The notes beneath the pieces are model-generated. The model ran no database searches, was not told the origin of the DNA, and worked only from the letters and a program-made list of their open reading frames with translations. From assembly GCA_018381235.1 (NCBI GenBank), contig JAGZSF010000001.1, positions 89,469 through 153,468 of the forward strand: a stretch of 64,000 bases of DNA, read 5' to 3'. The translations under genes and the position numbers were made by a program. Positions 33,431 to 41,685 of this stretch are shown in pieces; the first letter of the stretch is position 1, and each line of letters starts with the position of its first letter. The DNA is from Collinsella sp. Its GTDB lineage: Bacteria > Actinomycetota > Coriobacteriia > Coriobacteriales > Coriobacteriaceae.

Positions 33431-34177
33431 CTAGAACAGGAAGCCGATGGCGATGAGGGCGATGCTGACGATGAGCACGGCGATGTCCAGACCCTTGATG
33501 GGATAGCGCTTGTACGAGCTGGCGCGCGTACGCAGATAGAAGCCGCGCTGTTCTGCCGCCAAGGCTGTGGCATCGGTCTTGCCCACGCTCGAGATGAGCA
33601 GTGGCACACACAGTGGCAGCATGAGCTTAAGCTTCTTGATGGGGTTCTTGGTGTCGTACTCGACGCCGCGTGCGGTCTGCGCCTCCATGATGGCGTTCAT
33701 CTCCTGACCAAACACCGGCACAAAGCGCAATGCCGTGGTAAAGGTGAAGGCATAGCGATACGGCACGTGCAGCACCTCGACGCAGGCGTTGGCAAGGTCG
33801 TTGAGTTTGGTCACCATGAGCATGAGGATGAGTGGTAACGCCACGCCCAGCAGGCGCAGACAGGCCTTCGATCCCGTGATGAGGCCCGTGTCGGTGATAA
33901 AGCTCCACACCACGTTGCCATCGCGCATAAAGGCTAGCTGGAGCACCAGCATGATAAGCGCGAGCGGAATCAGCAACTTGAGCAGCGAGAGCAGACGATC
34001 GACGACGCCGGCATAGGCACCCAGTGCAAGGGTGAGTGCCAAAAAGCCCAGCAGCGCTACGTAGGTGTCGGACAAGAAGATGCCGACGATGATGGCGGCG
34101 GCGAGGCCCAGTTTGACGACGGGGTTCAGGCGATGCAGCAGCGTATCGCCCGGCATGTAGTCGATGACGTTAACCAC
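33431..34177 (-). CDS. ecfT: ECF transporter transmembrane component EcfT
   Basis: This 248-residue membrane protein has five or six helices (near residues 20-60, 70-92, 105-125 and 225-246) and the EcfT coupling motifs in the cytosolic helices (ARGV and AEQRGF, near residues 170 and 202). AAGGAG (34188-34193) supports GTG 34177, overlapping the ATPase stop by eight bases; a start at 34210 would overlap by 41. It couples the ATPase to the substrate-binding S component. Confidence 0.85.
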   Translation of the reverse strand: MVNVIDYMPGDTLLHRLNPVVKLGLAAAIIVGIFLSDTYVALLGFLALTLALGAYAGVVDRLLSLLKLLIPLALIMLVLQLAFMRDGNVVWSFITDTGLITGSKACLRLLGVALPLILMLMVTKLNDLANACVEVLHVPYRYAFTFTTALRFVPVFGQEMNAIMEAQTARGVEYDTKNPIKKLKLMLPLCVPLLISSVGKTDATALAAEQRGFYLRTRASSYKRYPIKGLDIAVLIVSIALIAIGFLF

Positions 34178-35921
34178 GGTGGACCATCTCCTTGGTAATT
34201 CGAACGACATCGGTGACCTCGCTCACCTGCGCAAAAGCGGGCGAGACGGAAGATGCCAGACGGCGCGAGAGTTCAATAACCTGGGGAGGCTCCACGTAGG
34301 CACGCCGCATGAGATCGATGTTCGAGAATAGCTCGTGCGTGCGGCCGCGGTCGAGGATGCGACCGTCGGCCATTACCACAATGCGCTCGGCAAAATCCGA
34401 GACGACTTCCATATCGTGGCAAACCATGATAACGGCGCAACCGCGCTCGGCCATGGTGCGCACCGTTTCCATGACGGTCATGCACTCGCGGTAATCAAGG
34501 CCGCTCGTGGGCTCATCGAGTACGACGATCTTGGGCTCAACCACTACGACGGAGGCAAGCGCCACCATTTGTCGCTGGCCACGCGAAAGCGAGAACGGCG
34601 CCTCATCGGCAGGCAGGCCAAAGCGGTCGATGACGAGTTGGGCACGACGCAGAGCCTCGGCACGGTCCATGCCGCCAAGCTCCAGGCCAAAGGCGACCTC
34701 GTCGAGCACGGTGTCCTTGCAGATCTGGCGGTCGGGGTTTTGGAAGAGGGTCGCGACCTCGCGAGCGATGCGGCTCGTGGGAACGGCTGCGGTATCCAGT
34801 CCCGTGACGCGCACGCTGCCCGAGGCGGGCTTAAGCAGGCCTGTGAGCAGTTTGGTGAGCGTGGTCTTGCCGGCGCCGTTTTGGCCGACGATGCCCACGA
34901 GCTCGCCAGGATAGAGCGTCAGGCTAAGGTCGTGTACGGCGGCTCCGCCATTGGGATAGGCAAACTCAACATGGTCGAAGGTGAGTACGGGTTCGGCGTC
35001 CTTGGCATGAGGACGCAACGACGGTGCATGCGGGGAACCGGCGGGCGCCTGGGCTTCGATAGCCGCGTGTGCGGGGTCGACGATGCCCGAAATCAGGCGC
35101 TCGGCCTCATCGACATCCAAGCAGGGGGTACCGCTTACTAGACCATCGGTTTCGAGGCTATTGAAGATACGCGTGACGCGAGGGCAGTCGACGCCGATGG
35201 CACGAAGCTCGTCGGTATGCGCGAAGACCTCGTGTGGCTCGCCCTGCAGCGCGATTTCGCCATGGTTGAGCACGAGCACGCGGTTGCAGTACTCCGAGAG
35301 CAGGGCGACCTTTTGCTCAACGACGACGATGGTGATTCCAAGTGTGCGGTTTGCCTCACGCAGCGTCTCGAAGACCAACGTGGAGCTGGCGGGGTCGAGT
35401 GCCGCGGTGGGCTCGTCGAGAACCAAGACGCGCGGACGCATGGCGAGGATGGCGGCGATGGCTACCTTTTGCTTCTGTCCGCCCGAGAGGGTGGCGATCT
35501 CGCGGTCGCGCAGGTCGCTGATGCCGACGGTCTCGAGCGTTTCGCTCACGCGCTGCTCGATCTGGTCGTGGGGAACGCCAAAGTTCTCGAGGCCAAAGAG
35601 CATCTCGTCCTCGACGACCGAGGCGACCATCTGCGTGTCGATATCCTGCAGCACGCTGCCGACGATTTGCGACACATCGGTGAGCGAGGTTTCGCAGGTG
35701 TCGTGGCCGTCAACCATGACGGACCCAAAGAACGTGCCGGTGTAGTGGTGGGGCACGGCACCCGACAGGCAGGCGGCAAGCGTGGACTTGCCGGCGCCCG
35801 AGGGCCCGATGATGCCGATGAAATCTCCCTTGTTCACGCTGAGCGAGATGTGGCTGAGCGCCTGCTCGGTCTGCGTGCCATAGGAGAACGAGACATCGTC
35901 GACGTTGATGATCGTTTCCAT
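34170..35921 (-). CDS. ECF transporter energy-coupling ATPase, fused A-A'
   Basis: This 583-residue protein has two ABC domains in one chain. Domain 1 (about 1-230) has GPSGAGKST, LSGGQKQKVAI and LVLDEPTAALD. Domain 2 (about 300-540) has GQNGAGKTT, LSRGQRQMVAL and IVVLDEPTSGLD. ECF modules usually encode EcfA and EcfA' separately; the fusion is found in some actinobacteria. The second signature has Arg in place of Gly (LSRGQ). AAAGG precedes ATG 35921. The tryptophan-leader-controlled S gene lies just upstream. Confidence 0.88.
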   Translation of the reverse strand: METIINVDDVSFSYGTQTEQALSHISLSVNKGDFIGIIGPSGAGKSTLAACLSGAVPHHYTGTFFGSVMVDGHDTCETSLTDVSQIVGSVLQDIDTQMVASVVEDEMLFGLENFGVPHDQIEQRVSETLETVGISDLRDREIATLSGGQKQKVAIAAILAMRPRVLVLDEPTAALDPASSTLVFETLREANRTLGITIVVVEQKVALLSEYCNRVLVLNHGEIALQGEPHEVFAHTDELRAIGVDCPRVTRIFNSLETDGLVSGTPCLDVDEAERLISGIVDPAHAAIEAQAPAGSPHAPSLRPHAKDAEPVLTFDHVEFAYPNGGAAVHDLSLTLYPGELVGIVGQNGAGKTTLTKLLTGLLKPASGSVRVTGLDTAAVPTSRIAREVATLFQNPDRQICKDTVLDEVAFGLELGGMDRAEALRRAQLVIDRFGLPADEAPFSLSRGQRQMVALASVVVVEPKIVVLDEPTSGLDYRECMTVMETVRTMAERGCAVIMVCHDMEVVSDFAERIVVMADGRILDRGRTHELFSNIDLMRRAYVEPPQVIELSRRLASSVSPAFAQVSEVTDVVRITKEMVHRG

Positions 35922-35969
35922 GGATACCTTTCATAGTCATTGGGGACGTTCTTAAATGACCAGTTGTTT

Positions 35970-36010
35970 AAGACCGTCCCAAAAAAGCTCGTTGTTTTTG
36001 GGACGGTCTT
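35970..36010. terminator. Palindromic terminator with GGGACGGTC motif
   Basis: AAGACCGTCCCAAAAA (35970-35985) and TTTTTGGGACGGTCTT (35995-36010) form a perfect 16-base-pair stem with a nine-base loop, between the S component and ATPase genes. It shares the GGGACGG(G) word with the palindromes at 44287 and 59451. Confidence 0.65.
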
Positions 36011-36032
36011 TGGTGGTGAAGCACGGAGACGG

Positions 36033-36127
36033 CTTTACGAGGGGCCCCAGGTTGGCGCGAAAGAGGAGCGAAGCGTACTTGGGTACGCGAGCGACGAATG
36101 AACGCCAAGATGGGGTGGCTCGTAAAG
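36033..36127 (+). repeat. Structured intergenic element, family A, copy 3
   Basis: CTTTACGAG (36033-36041) pairs with CTCGTAAAG (36119-36127), CCCCA (36045-36049) with TGGGG (36111-36115), and TTGGCG (36052-36057) with CGCCAA (36103-36108), with GG and GA opposite each other between the last two helices. The conserved loop is CGAAAGAGGAG and GACGAATGAA, capped by GCGTAC-TTGG-GTACGC. It ends nine bases from the S component stop. It lacks the downstream hairpin of copies 1 and 2. Confidence 0.75.
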
Positions 36128-36136
36128 TCGAACGGG

Positions 36137-36709
36137 CTAGTTGAGCTTCAGGGCCTTCTGGATGGGCAAGTAGAGGGCGCCGACCAGAATGGCGTTAAAG
36201 ACGGCGGTCATGGCGACGACGGGCAGCATGGCGGCGGCGAGCTCGCCCACCACGCCGAGCATAGCCATCTTGATAACCATGAAGATAACGCCCGAGACAA
36301 AGGTGGTCACGAAGGTTGCGACGATGGCGATGGCAGGCTTAACCTGCCCGTTCTTGCCAGCGGCGTTGACGATGGCGGCCATGAGCATAGCGGCGATGCC
36401 CTCGGCGGCAAAATCGACGAACGGCGAGGTGGTGGTGATCTGAATCACGGCGGCCGAGATGAGGCCGATGACGAGCGCCTGGCCAATATTGGGGCGAACG
36501 ACCAGGATAGTGAGGCAGAAGGCCGAGATGATGAACTCGGGGCTGATCATGCCGCCCGAGATGCCCGAGATGGCCTTGCCAACAGTGAAGTTGAGGATGA
36601 AGCCGGCGGCAAGCAGGATGGCGAGCAGGACAAGGGCGCGCACATCGAGCTTGCCGCGGTCGGCGGTCTGGACGGTACGGGGCTGGATGGCGGTGGTGTT
36701 CTGGGACAT
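36137..36709 (-). CDS. ECF transporter S component, probably for tryptophan
   Basis: This 190-residue protein has about six hydrophobic helices (first near residues 25-42, ALVLLAILLAAGFILNFTVG). SPEFIISAFCLTILVVRPNI and TTSPFVDFAAEGIAAMLMAA give the loop-helix pattern of an ECF S subunit. AAAGGA before ATG 36709 fixes the start; the longer frame runs into the attenuator. The substrate is inferred from the upstream leader peptide with three adjacent Trp codons. It lies upstream of the EcfAA' and EcfT genes on the same strand. Confidence 0.75.
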   Translation of the reverse strand: MSQNTTAIQPRTVQTADRGKLDVRALVLLAILLAAGFILNFTVGKAISGISGGMISPEFIISAFCLTILVVRPNIGQALVIGLISAAVIQITTTSPFVDFAAEGIAAMLMAAIVNAAGKNGQVKPAIAIVATFVTTFVSGVIFMVIKMAMLGVVGELAAAMLPVVAMTAVFNAILVGALYLPIQKALKLN

Positions 36710-36753
36710 GGTGAAAATCCTTTCGGAAGGGGGTGTAAGAGAAAAGCGGAGGC

Positions 36754-36883
36754 GCGTGATGCGAATGCGATCGGGCTCGAGATAGAAAAAGGCCCCCGGT
36801 CGAAACCGGAGGCCTTCCAATCACCTAGAGCGCAAAAACAGGCGTGAGGGACTCACCGTCGACCGATCGTATTCGCATCACGC
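36754..36883 (-). promoter_or_regulatory. Tryptophan attenuator with terminator and long-range complementary arms
   Basis: Within the S component leader, the segment after the Trp codons (GGCGTGA) can pair with TCACGCC just past the leader stop. A terminator follows: GGCCTCCGGT/ACCGGGGGCC (36791-36814) and five T residues (36786-36790 on the complement). In addition, 36864-36883 is complementary to 36754-36773 at 19 of 20 positions, bracketing the terminator. This is the layout of transcription attenuation by ribosome stalling; the long-range helix is an extra feature. Confidence 0.75.
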
Positions 36884-36921
36884 CACCACCAGTTGTTGAG
36901 AGACTTCATCGTGTTCTTCAT
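36853..36921 (-). CDS. Tryptophan-rich leader peptide
   Basis: This 22-residue peptide (MKNTMKSLNNWWWRDANTIG then RR) has three consecutive TGG codons. AAAGGAGCC lies nine bases before ATG 36921. Low charged tRNA-Trp would stall the ribosome on the Trp codons and favour readthrough into the transporter genes. The peptide itself is probably without function. It is too short for routine gene finding and was read directly from the leader. Confidence 0.85.
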   Translation of the reverse strand: MKNTMKSLNNWWWRDANTIGRR

Positions 36922-37099
36922 ATCGGTGGCTCCTTTCGTGATGCCGTGGCGCAGTAGCACCTGATTGCTGTTGCGCTGCACTATAGCACAGCAAAGTGTT
37001 TGCGGGGAAATCTTTTTTGAAAAGATTTCAGCGGTGTTTCCCACTGGTCAAAAAGGCAGGCGGGACGAACCGTGCCATCCCGCCCGCACCAGTGAGGGA

Positions 37100-39063
37100 T
37101 TACTCCTTGTTGCGGCGATAGAGGATATAACCGCCTGCGGAGATGACGGCAACGCCAGCGATGGCGAATGCGGCCACCATGCGGCCATCAAAACGATCGC
37201 CAGTGGTGGGCAGGCCGCCCTTGGTGTTCGTCTTGTTGGTGGTTACCGTGGTCGTGGTGTTGTCCGACTTGCCAGGCTTCTCAGGCTTGACAGCGGGCTG
37301 CTCGGGCTTAGTGGGCTGCTCAGGCTGCTCGGGGGTGCTGGGCTGTTCGGGCTTACCGGGCTGCTCGGGAGTGCCGGGCTGATCCGGGGTGACCGGGTCG
37401 GTGGCAAGGGCGTCCTTGGCGTAGGTGATGGACTCCTTGAGGCCCTTGGTCTCGGTGTTCAGGTCGCTCGGGGTGAAGCGCTCGTCAAAGTTTCCGGCCT
37501 TCTGATAAGCGCGCATCTCCTGGAGCAGGGCCTTGCACTTCTTGTAGGTGTTCTCGGTGGCAGCCTTGCCTGCCTTGTTGGCCAGAGCGGTGCGACCCTC
37601 GGTGGTCGTCTCGGCCAGCATAGCGGCGTCAACTTCCTTGTTCTGCTCGATGAGCTCGTTCTGGAGCGCGTCGAGGTAGGTGCGGACACTGGTACCAAGG
37701 GTGTCAGGGTTCTCAAAGCAGAGCGAGCTGATGTCCATGAGGACGTAGTTAATGGAGTTCTCGGGCTCCTCGTTGTACACGACGTCTTTCGCATTGCAGT
37801 GGTCGAAGGAGACGGTCTGATCGCTGAAGTAGGGGCTAACTTCAGTTATCAGAGCGGAGTACAGCGGGATGGCGACAGAGTACGCGGCACGGGAGAGCAT
37901 TTCCCACTGGATGGTAGCGACTTCGGGATCATACCCGCGACGAATCTGGAAGAGATTGATCTCGGTGTTGCGCTCGCTGCCGATGCAATAAACGCCATCA
38001 GTGTTCGCGTTGAGACCAGGGACGTTCTCTCCGCGGTTGCCGAAGGCACGAATCAGCTCAAAGGTGCTCCAACCAGACTTGCCAGGCTTGAAGAACAGAG
38101 GCTGGATTTCGCTGACCATAGCTCCCTTTTGGACGGGTTTTCCATCCTTATCGGTGATAGTTTTAATTTCGTAATCCGTGCCTTCGGTCAGCTGACTAGC
38201 AAAATAATGGCGGCCTTGCACATAGCGGGACCATTGGTTAACGCCAGAATCGGCGAGGCTTTCGCCATACGTTTGGGCGACATCGAATTTACCGTCAGCG
38301 GAGTATTTGGCGAAACCCTTCTCCACGGGCATGGACTCGATGTCCTTGGAGTGCAGGCAGTTCTCAGTATCGTTCAGGTCGACATCGTAGTTGAGGCTGC
38401 CGATGTTGGGGTTGAGTGAGGCGACGTCGTCGGCCAGCTTCATGGCAATCCATTGATGGGCAGAAAGCGTGGCGAACAGCCAGGTCTCGTTGTTGTCGGC
38501 GATAATGACCTGGTCGTTAGTGCAAGTGCCCTGCTCGTCGATCAGGCTGCCGAGGAGCTCGACGCCCTCGCGGGCATTGGCGCTCTGGCCCAGGATGACG
38601 CTGCCGTAGCTGTACTCGCCGATGCCGGTAGCCTCATCGATTGGGTCTGCTGCTTTGGCATCCTCGTTATAGGAGGTGCTCAGCGTAGCGGAGCAAGAGA
38701 CACCCTTCTCGTTGATACCGGCTTCGGAGTAGGCGTCGGTGTGGCCCTCCCAATTGGAGGGATGGTCACGTACGTAGCTGTAGCGATATGTAGGCTTATT
38801 CGAAGTGTATTCGAAAGCAGACTCATTCGAGCTGTACGTAAAGCCGGCTTCGTGGGCGGGTTCGATGCCATAGTGCTTGAGATAGCGCTTGCCAAAGTCC
38901 TCGGCACGGCCATAGTACGTGTTGCCGTCGGCCGTTAGATCTTTGCCCATGTACATCTGCGTGCAGGCGAGCGCAGAGGTCGGCATGGACATGATGGTTG
39001 CAGATCCAAAGGCGAGGCCTATGCCCAGCTTTTGAGCGCGTTGACGGGGTGAGTTTTCCTCAT
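37100..39063 (-). pseudogene. C69-family dipeptidase with LPXTG anchor; frameshift in signal peptide
   Basis: From 38992 down, the frame encodes a C69 peptidase: the nucleophile Cys follows SALA, then DGNTYYGRAEDF, a WEGHTDAYSEAG block and a peptidase body to about residue 450. A Pro/Glu/Gln-rich stalk, LPTTGD, a hydrophobic helix and RRNKE complete a sortase substrate. The natural start is ATG 39063 behind GGGAGGG (MRKTHPVNALK), but the A run at 39030-39033 has four bases. A fifth A would join this start to LGIGLAFGSATIMSMPTSAL and give a normal signal peptide. As read, the start frame ends at TAG 39019-39021. It may be a true frameshift, phase variation or a sequencing error. Confidence 0.8.
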
Positions 39064-39369
39064 AATCCCTCCCAGCGTGCGAAAGCCCTCTGTCGCCAGA
39101 GGGCTTCAGCCAATAAAGACACTCCCTTAGCGTAACGAATCGGAAACAATATTCATCTATGAAAAATACTTACTCGATAAGCGTAATGAAATATACGATG
39201 AGCGGTTAATTATACTCAGTCTGTAGCTTTAGCCAAATAAAGACGCCCTGCAATTACTGTATCTGGATAAAGCGTCTGGAAATACCGAAATGAAAAATCC
39301 CCCGCTGTTTGGCAAATGCATAAACAGCAGGGGAGACGATAATTGGATGAATATCATACCAATGTGGAA
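39064..39369. other. AT-rich intergenic leader of the C69 gene
   Basis: The region is clearly richer in A and T than its surroundings. It holds a hairpin at 39081-39107 (GAAAGCCCTCTG/CAGAGGGCTTC) in the C69 leader and two similar words 123 bases apart, AGCCAATAAAGAC (39108) and AGCCAAATAAAGAC (39231). A stem at about 39301-39335 (CCCCGCTGTTT/AAACAGCAGGGG) follows the small membrane gene and could terminate it. No gene is evident. Confidence 0.6.
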
Positions 39370-39462
39370 TTACTTCTTCCGGCGGTGGATCACGTTGATC
39401 GCATAGCCGACGAGCATGGCCAAAACGATGATGATAAAGCCGATCAGGGGATTGTCGTTCAT
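39370..39462 (-). CDS. 30-residue single-helix membrane peptide
   Basis: A short frame encodes MNDNPLIGFIIIVLAMLVGY then AINVIHRRKK. It has one strong hydrophobic helix (residues 6-23) and a positive C-terminus, which predicts the N-terminus outside and the C-terminus inside. TAGGAGG lies seven bases before ATG 39462, an excellent ribosome-binding site. It follows the DAG-kinase-like gene by nine bases on the same strand. Size and form recall small regulatory subunits of membrane complexes; the partner is unknown. Confidence 0.7.
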   Translation of the reverse strand: MNDNPLIGFIIIVLAMLVGYAINVIHRRKK

Positions 39463-39471
39463 GGGGTCCTC

Positions 39472-40389
39472 CTATTTACCAAGCGGTGAGAATTCGTCGA
39501 CGATGAGGTCGAGGCATTGCGGAAGCGCGCGGGCTCCAAAGACGCCCGAATTGCTGGAGATAATCTCGCCATCGAACTGCATGCCCAGCGACGGGGTGCA
39601 GGTAATCTTGGCTTCCTTGGTCTGGATGATCTTGAACTGCGGGCGCCCGAGTACCTTACCGGCGGGGTCAAGCGCAGCGGTGATCACAGTAGGCAACAGC
39701 TGCACGGTGCGCACGGGTTCGATGACCGCAATGTCGACCATGCCATCGTTCATGCGGCAGTCGGGGAACAGGTTGATGTCGTTTTGGATGACCGAGGTAT
39801 TGCCGGCCATGCAGCAGATGCCGTCGAGCTCCTCGACAATGCCGTCGTGCTCAATCGTAAAGTGCGCCACCGTGGGGTTGGGCGTGGCGAGCGCAGAGAG
39901 GAAGTAGGCGATCTCGCCGATGTCGTTTTTGGTGGGAGCGGCCTTCATCATGATCTCGGCGTCGAAGCCTGAGCCAGCGATGATGATAAAGCCATGGCGC
40001 TTCTCGTTGCCGTTCTCGTCGAGCCAAAAGAGCTCGCCCATGTCGACTTTGACCGTGCGGCCGGCGCGGCATGCCTTGGCGAGCGCCGCCGCCTCGGGGG
40101 CATTGCCGATGTTGTTGAAGAACAGGCAAGCCGTGCCGGAGGGGAAGACGAGCGTGGGGACGCCGCACCCGCGCATCTGGTCGAGCACGTTGGAAACGGT
40201 GCCGTCGCCGCCCGAGACAACCACGCGATCGAATTCGCGCACGTCTGCCACGGCGTCCTCGGGCTCCATGCCATCGCCGATAAAACGCATCACGACCTCG
40301 TCGCCGCCCTGCGCAAGGGCGTGTGTGAATGCGTAGATTTCATCTGAGCTGGGACCCGATGCCGGATTGTGGATGATAAGGCAGCGCAT
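39472..40389 (-). CDS. Diacylglycerol-kinase-like lipid kinase (YegS/BmrU family)
   Basis: This 305-residue protein has the DAGK catalytic domain: IIHNPASGPSSDE near residues 5-17, VVVSGGDGTVSNVLDQ near 56-71 and GSGFDAEIMMK near 149-159. Members phosphorylate diacylglycerol, sphingosine-like lipids or undecaprenol. The first block lacks the usual N-(P/A)-x-(S/A)-G basic residue pattern of DgkB in part, so the substrate is open. A 30-residue membrane peptide gene follows immediately and may act with it. Confidence 0.82.
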   Translation of the reverse strand: MRCLIIHNPASGPSSDEIYAFTHALAQGGDEVVMRFIGDGMEPEDAVADVREFDRVVVSGGDGTVSNVLDQMRGCGVPTLVFPSGTACLFFNNIGNAPEAAALAKACRAGRTVKVDMGELFWLDENGNEKRHGFIIIAGSGFDAEIMMKAAPTKNDIGEIAYFLSALATPNPTVAHFTIEHDGIVEELDGICCMAGNTSVIQNDINLFPDCRMNDGMVDIAVIEPVRTVQLLPTVITAALDPAGKVLGRPQFKIIQTKEAKITCTPSLGMQFDGEIISSNSGVFGARALPQCLDLIVDEFSPLGK

Positions 40390-40487
40390 ACTTACGTTCC
40401 CGTTCTGTGACTAACCGAGTATAGTTGTAGGGCAATGCCGATATCCTACCCGTGTTTTTCGGGCCTAACCTTATTCGATGGGTTGAT

Positions 40488-41621
40488 ATGTACATTTCCA
40501 CACATCAGGCTCTGCTCGACTTTTGCCAGCGCGCCCGCGAGTTCGACGCGATTGCCGTCGATACCGAGTTTTTGCGCGAGCGCACGTTTCATCCGCGCCT
40601 TTGCCTGGTCCAGATTGCGACCCCCGCCGAGAGTGTCGCAATTGACCCCTTGGTGATCGATGATCTTTCTCCGCTGGCCGAGCTTATGGCCGACGAGAGC
40701 GTGACCAAGGTCTTTCATGCTTGCTCCCAGGACATGGAGGTTATGCTCCATACCGTGGGCGCACTGCCGCGACCGATTTTTGACACGCAGGTTGCCGCCG
40801 CTTTTTTGGGTGAGCGCCAACAGATTTCGTATGGCGCGCTCGTGCAGGCATTCTGTGGTGTTTCGCTGCCCAAGACCGAGTCTCTGACCGACTGGTCGCG
40901 CCGCCCGCTGACCGACAAGCAGATTGAGTACGCGATCGATGACGTTAAGTACCTGATCGTCGCCTATACCGAGATGATGAGCCGTCTGCGCGAGCTGGGC
41001 CGTGTGGATTGGGTGCTCGATGAGCTGCGCCCGCTGGCCGACGAGTCGCACTACCGTGCCGATCGTCATGAGGCGTTCCGCAAGGTCAAGCGCATCAACT
41101 CGTGTAGCCGTCATCAGCTGGGTATCGCGCGCGAGCTCGCCGCCTGGCGCGAGGACCGCGCCGAGCGCCGCAACATCCCGCGCAAGTGGGTCATGTCCGA
41201 CGATACGCTGCTGGCGCTCGTCAAGCGCAATCCCGTGCGTGTCGAGGAGTTCCGCAGTATCCGCGGTACCGACCAGCTGGGGGAGCGCGACGTGGACGGC
41301 GCGCTCATGGCCATCAAGCGCGGCGCGAGCTGCCCTCACGATCGCCTGCCGCTCATGGTACGCGGGCATCGCCAGATCTCGCCGGAGCTGGAGAGCGTGA
41401 CGGACCTGATGTATGCGCTCATTCGCCTGGTTGCCGAGCGCTCGGGCGTGGCGACCTCGGTTATCGCCTCGCGCGATGACCTCGCCGACTATATTGAGCA
41501 TCCCGAGCAGAGCCCTCTGCGCGAAGGCTGGCGTTTTGAGCTCGTGGGCTCACGCCTGGACGATCTGCTTTCGGGCAACATGGGGCTGACGGTCAAAGAT
41601 GGCAAAATAGAATTGCTATAG
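40488..41621 (+). CDS. rnd: Ribonuclease D
   Basis: This 377-residue DEDD exonuclease has VDTEFLRERTF near residues 23-33, HACSQDMEVM near 77-86 and YAIDDVKYLIVAY near 149-161, followed by a helical HRDC region (about 205-285). RNase D trims tRNA 3' ends and other stable RNAs. ATG 40488 matches the usual start close to the first DED motif; the ORF extends 12 codons upstream without a ribosome-binding site. Confidence 0.88.
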   Translation: MYISTHQALLDFCQRAREFDAIAVDTEFLRERTFHPRLCLVQIATPAESVAIDPLVIDDLSPLAELMADESVTKVFHACSQDMEVMLHTVGALPRPIFDTQVAAAFLGERQQISYGALVQAFCGVSLPKTESLTDWSRRPLTDKQIEYAIDDVKYLIVAYTEMMSRLRELGRVDWVLDELRPLADESHYRADRHEAFRKVKRINSCSRHQLGIARELAAWREDRAERRNIPRKWVMSDDTLLALVKRNPVRVEEFRSIRGTDQLGERDVDGALMAIKRGASCPHDRLPLMVRGHRQISPELESVTDLMYALIRLVAERSGVATSVIASRDDLADYIEHPEQSPLREGWRFELVGSRLDDLLSGNMGLTVKDGKIELL

Positions 41622-41685
41622 GGAAGTCTAACCGCCTGAATGGGTAAAATGCCTCCAACATGTAACTCGATTCGGAGGAATTCGC

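Noticed and set aside
36033..36127. Hammerhead ribozyme in family A elements
   Set aside because: GAAA and a TGA-containing strand are present, but the CTGATGA core and the required three-helix junction are not.
36965..38419. 484-codon plus frame across the attenuator and C69 gene
   Set aside because: It is antisense to a clear C69 peptidase with catalytic motifs and the Trp leader, and has no recognisable domain.
39081..39120. Riboswitch in the C69 leader
   Set aside because: There is a hairpin and a repeated AGCCAA(A)TAAAGAC word, but no known aptamer core could be matched.
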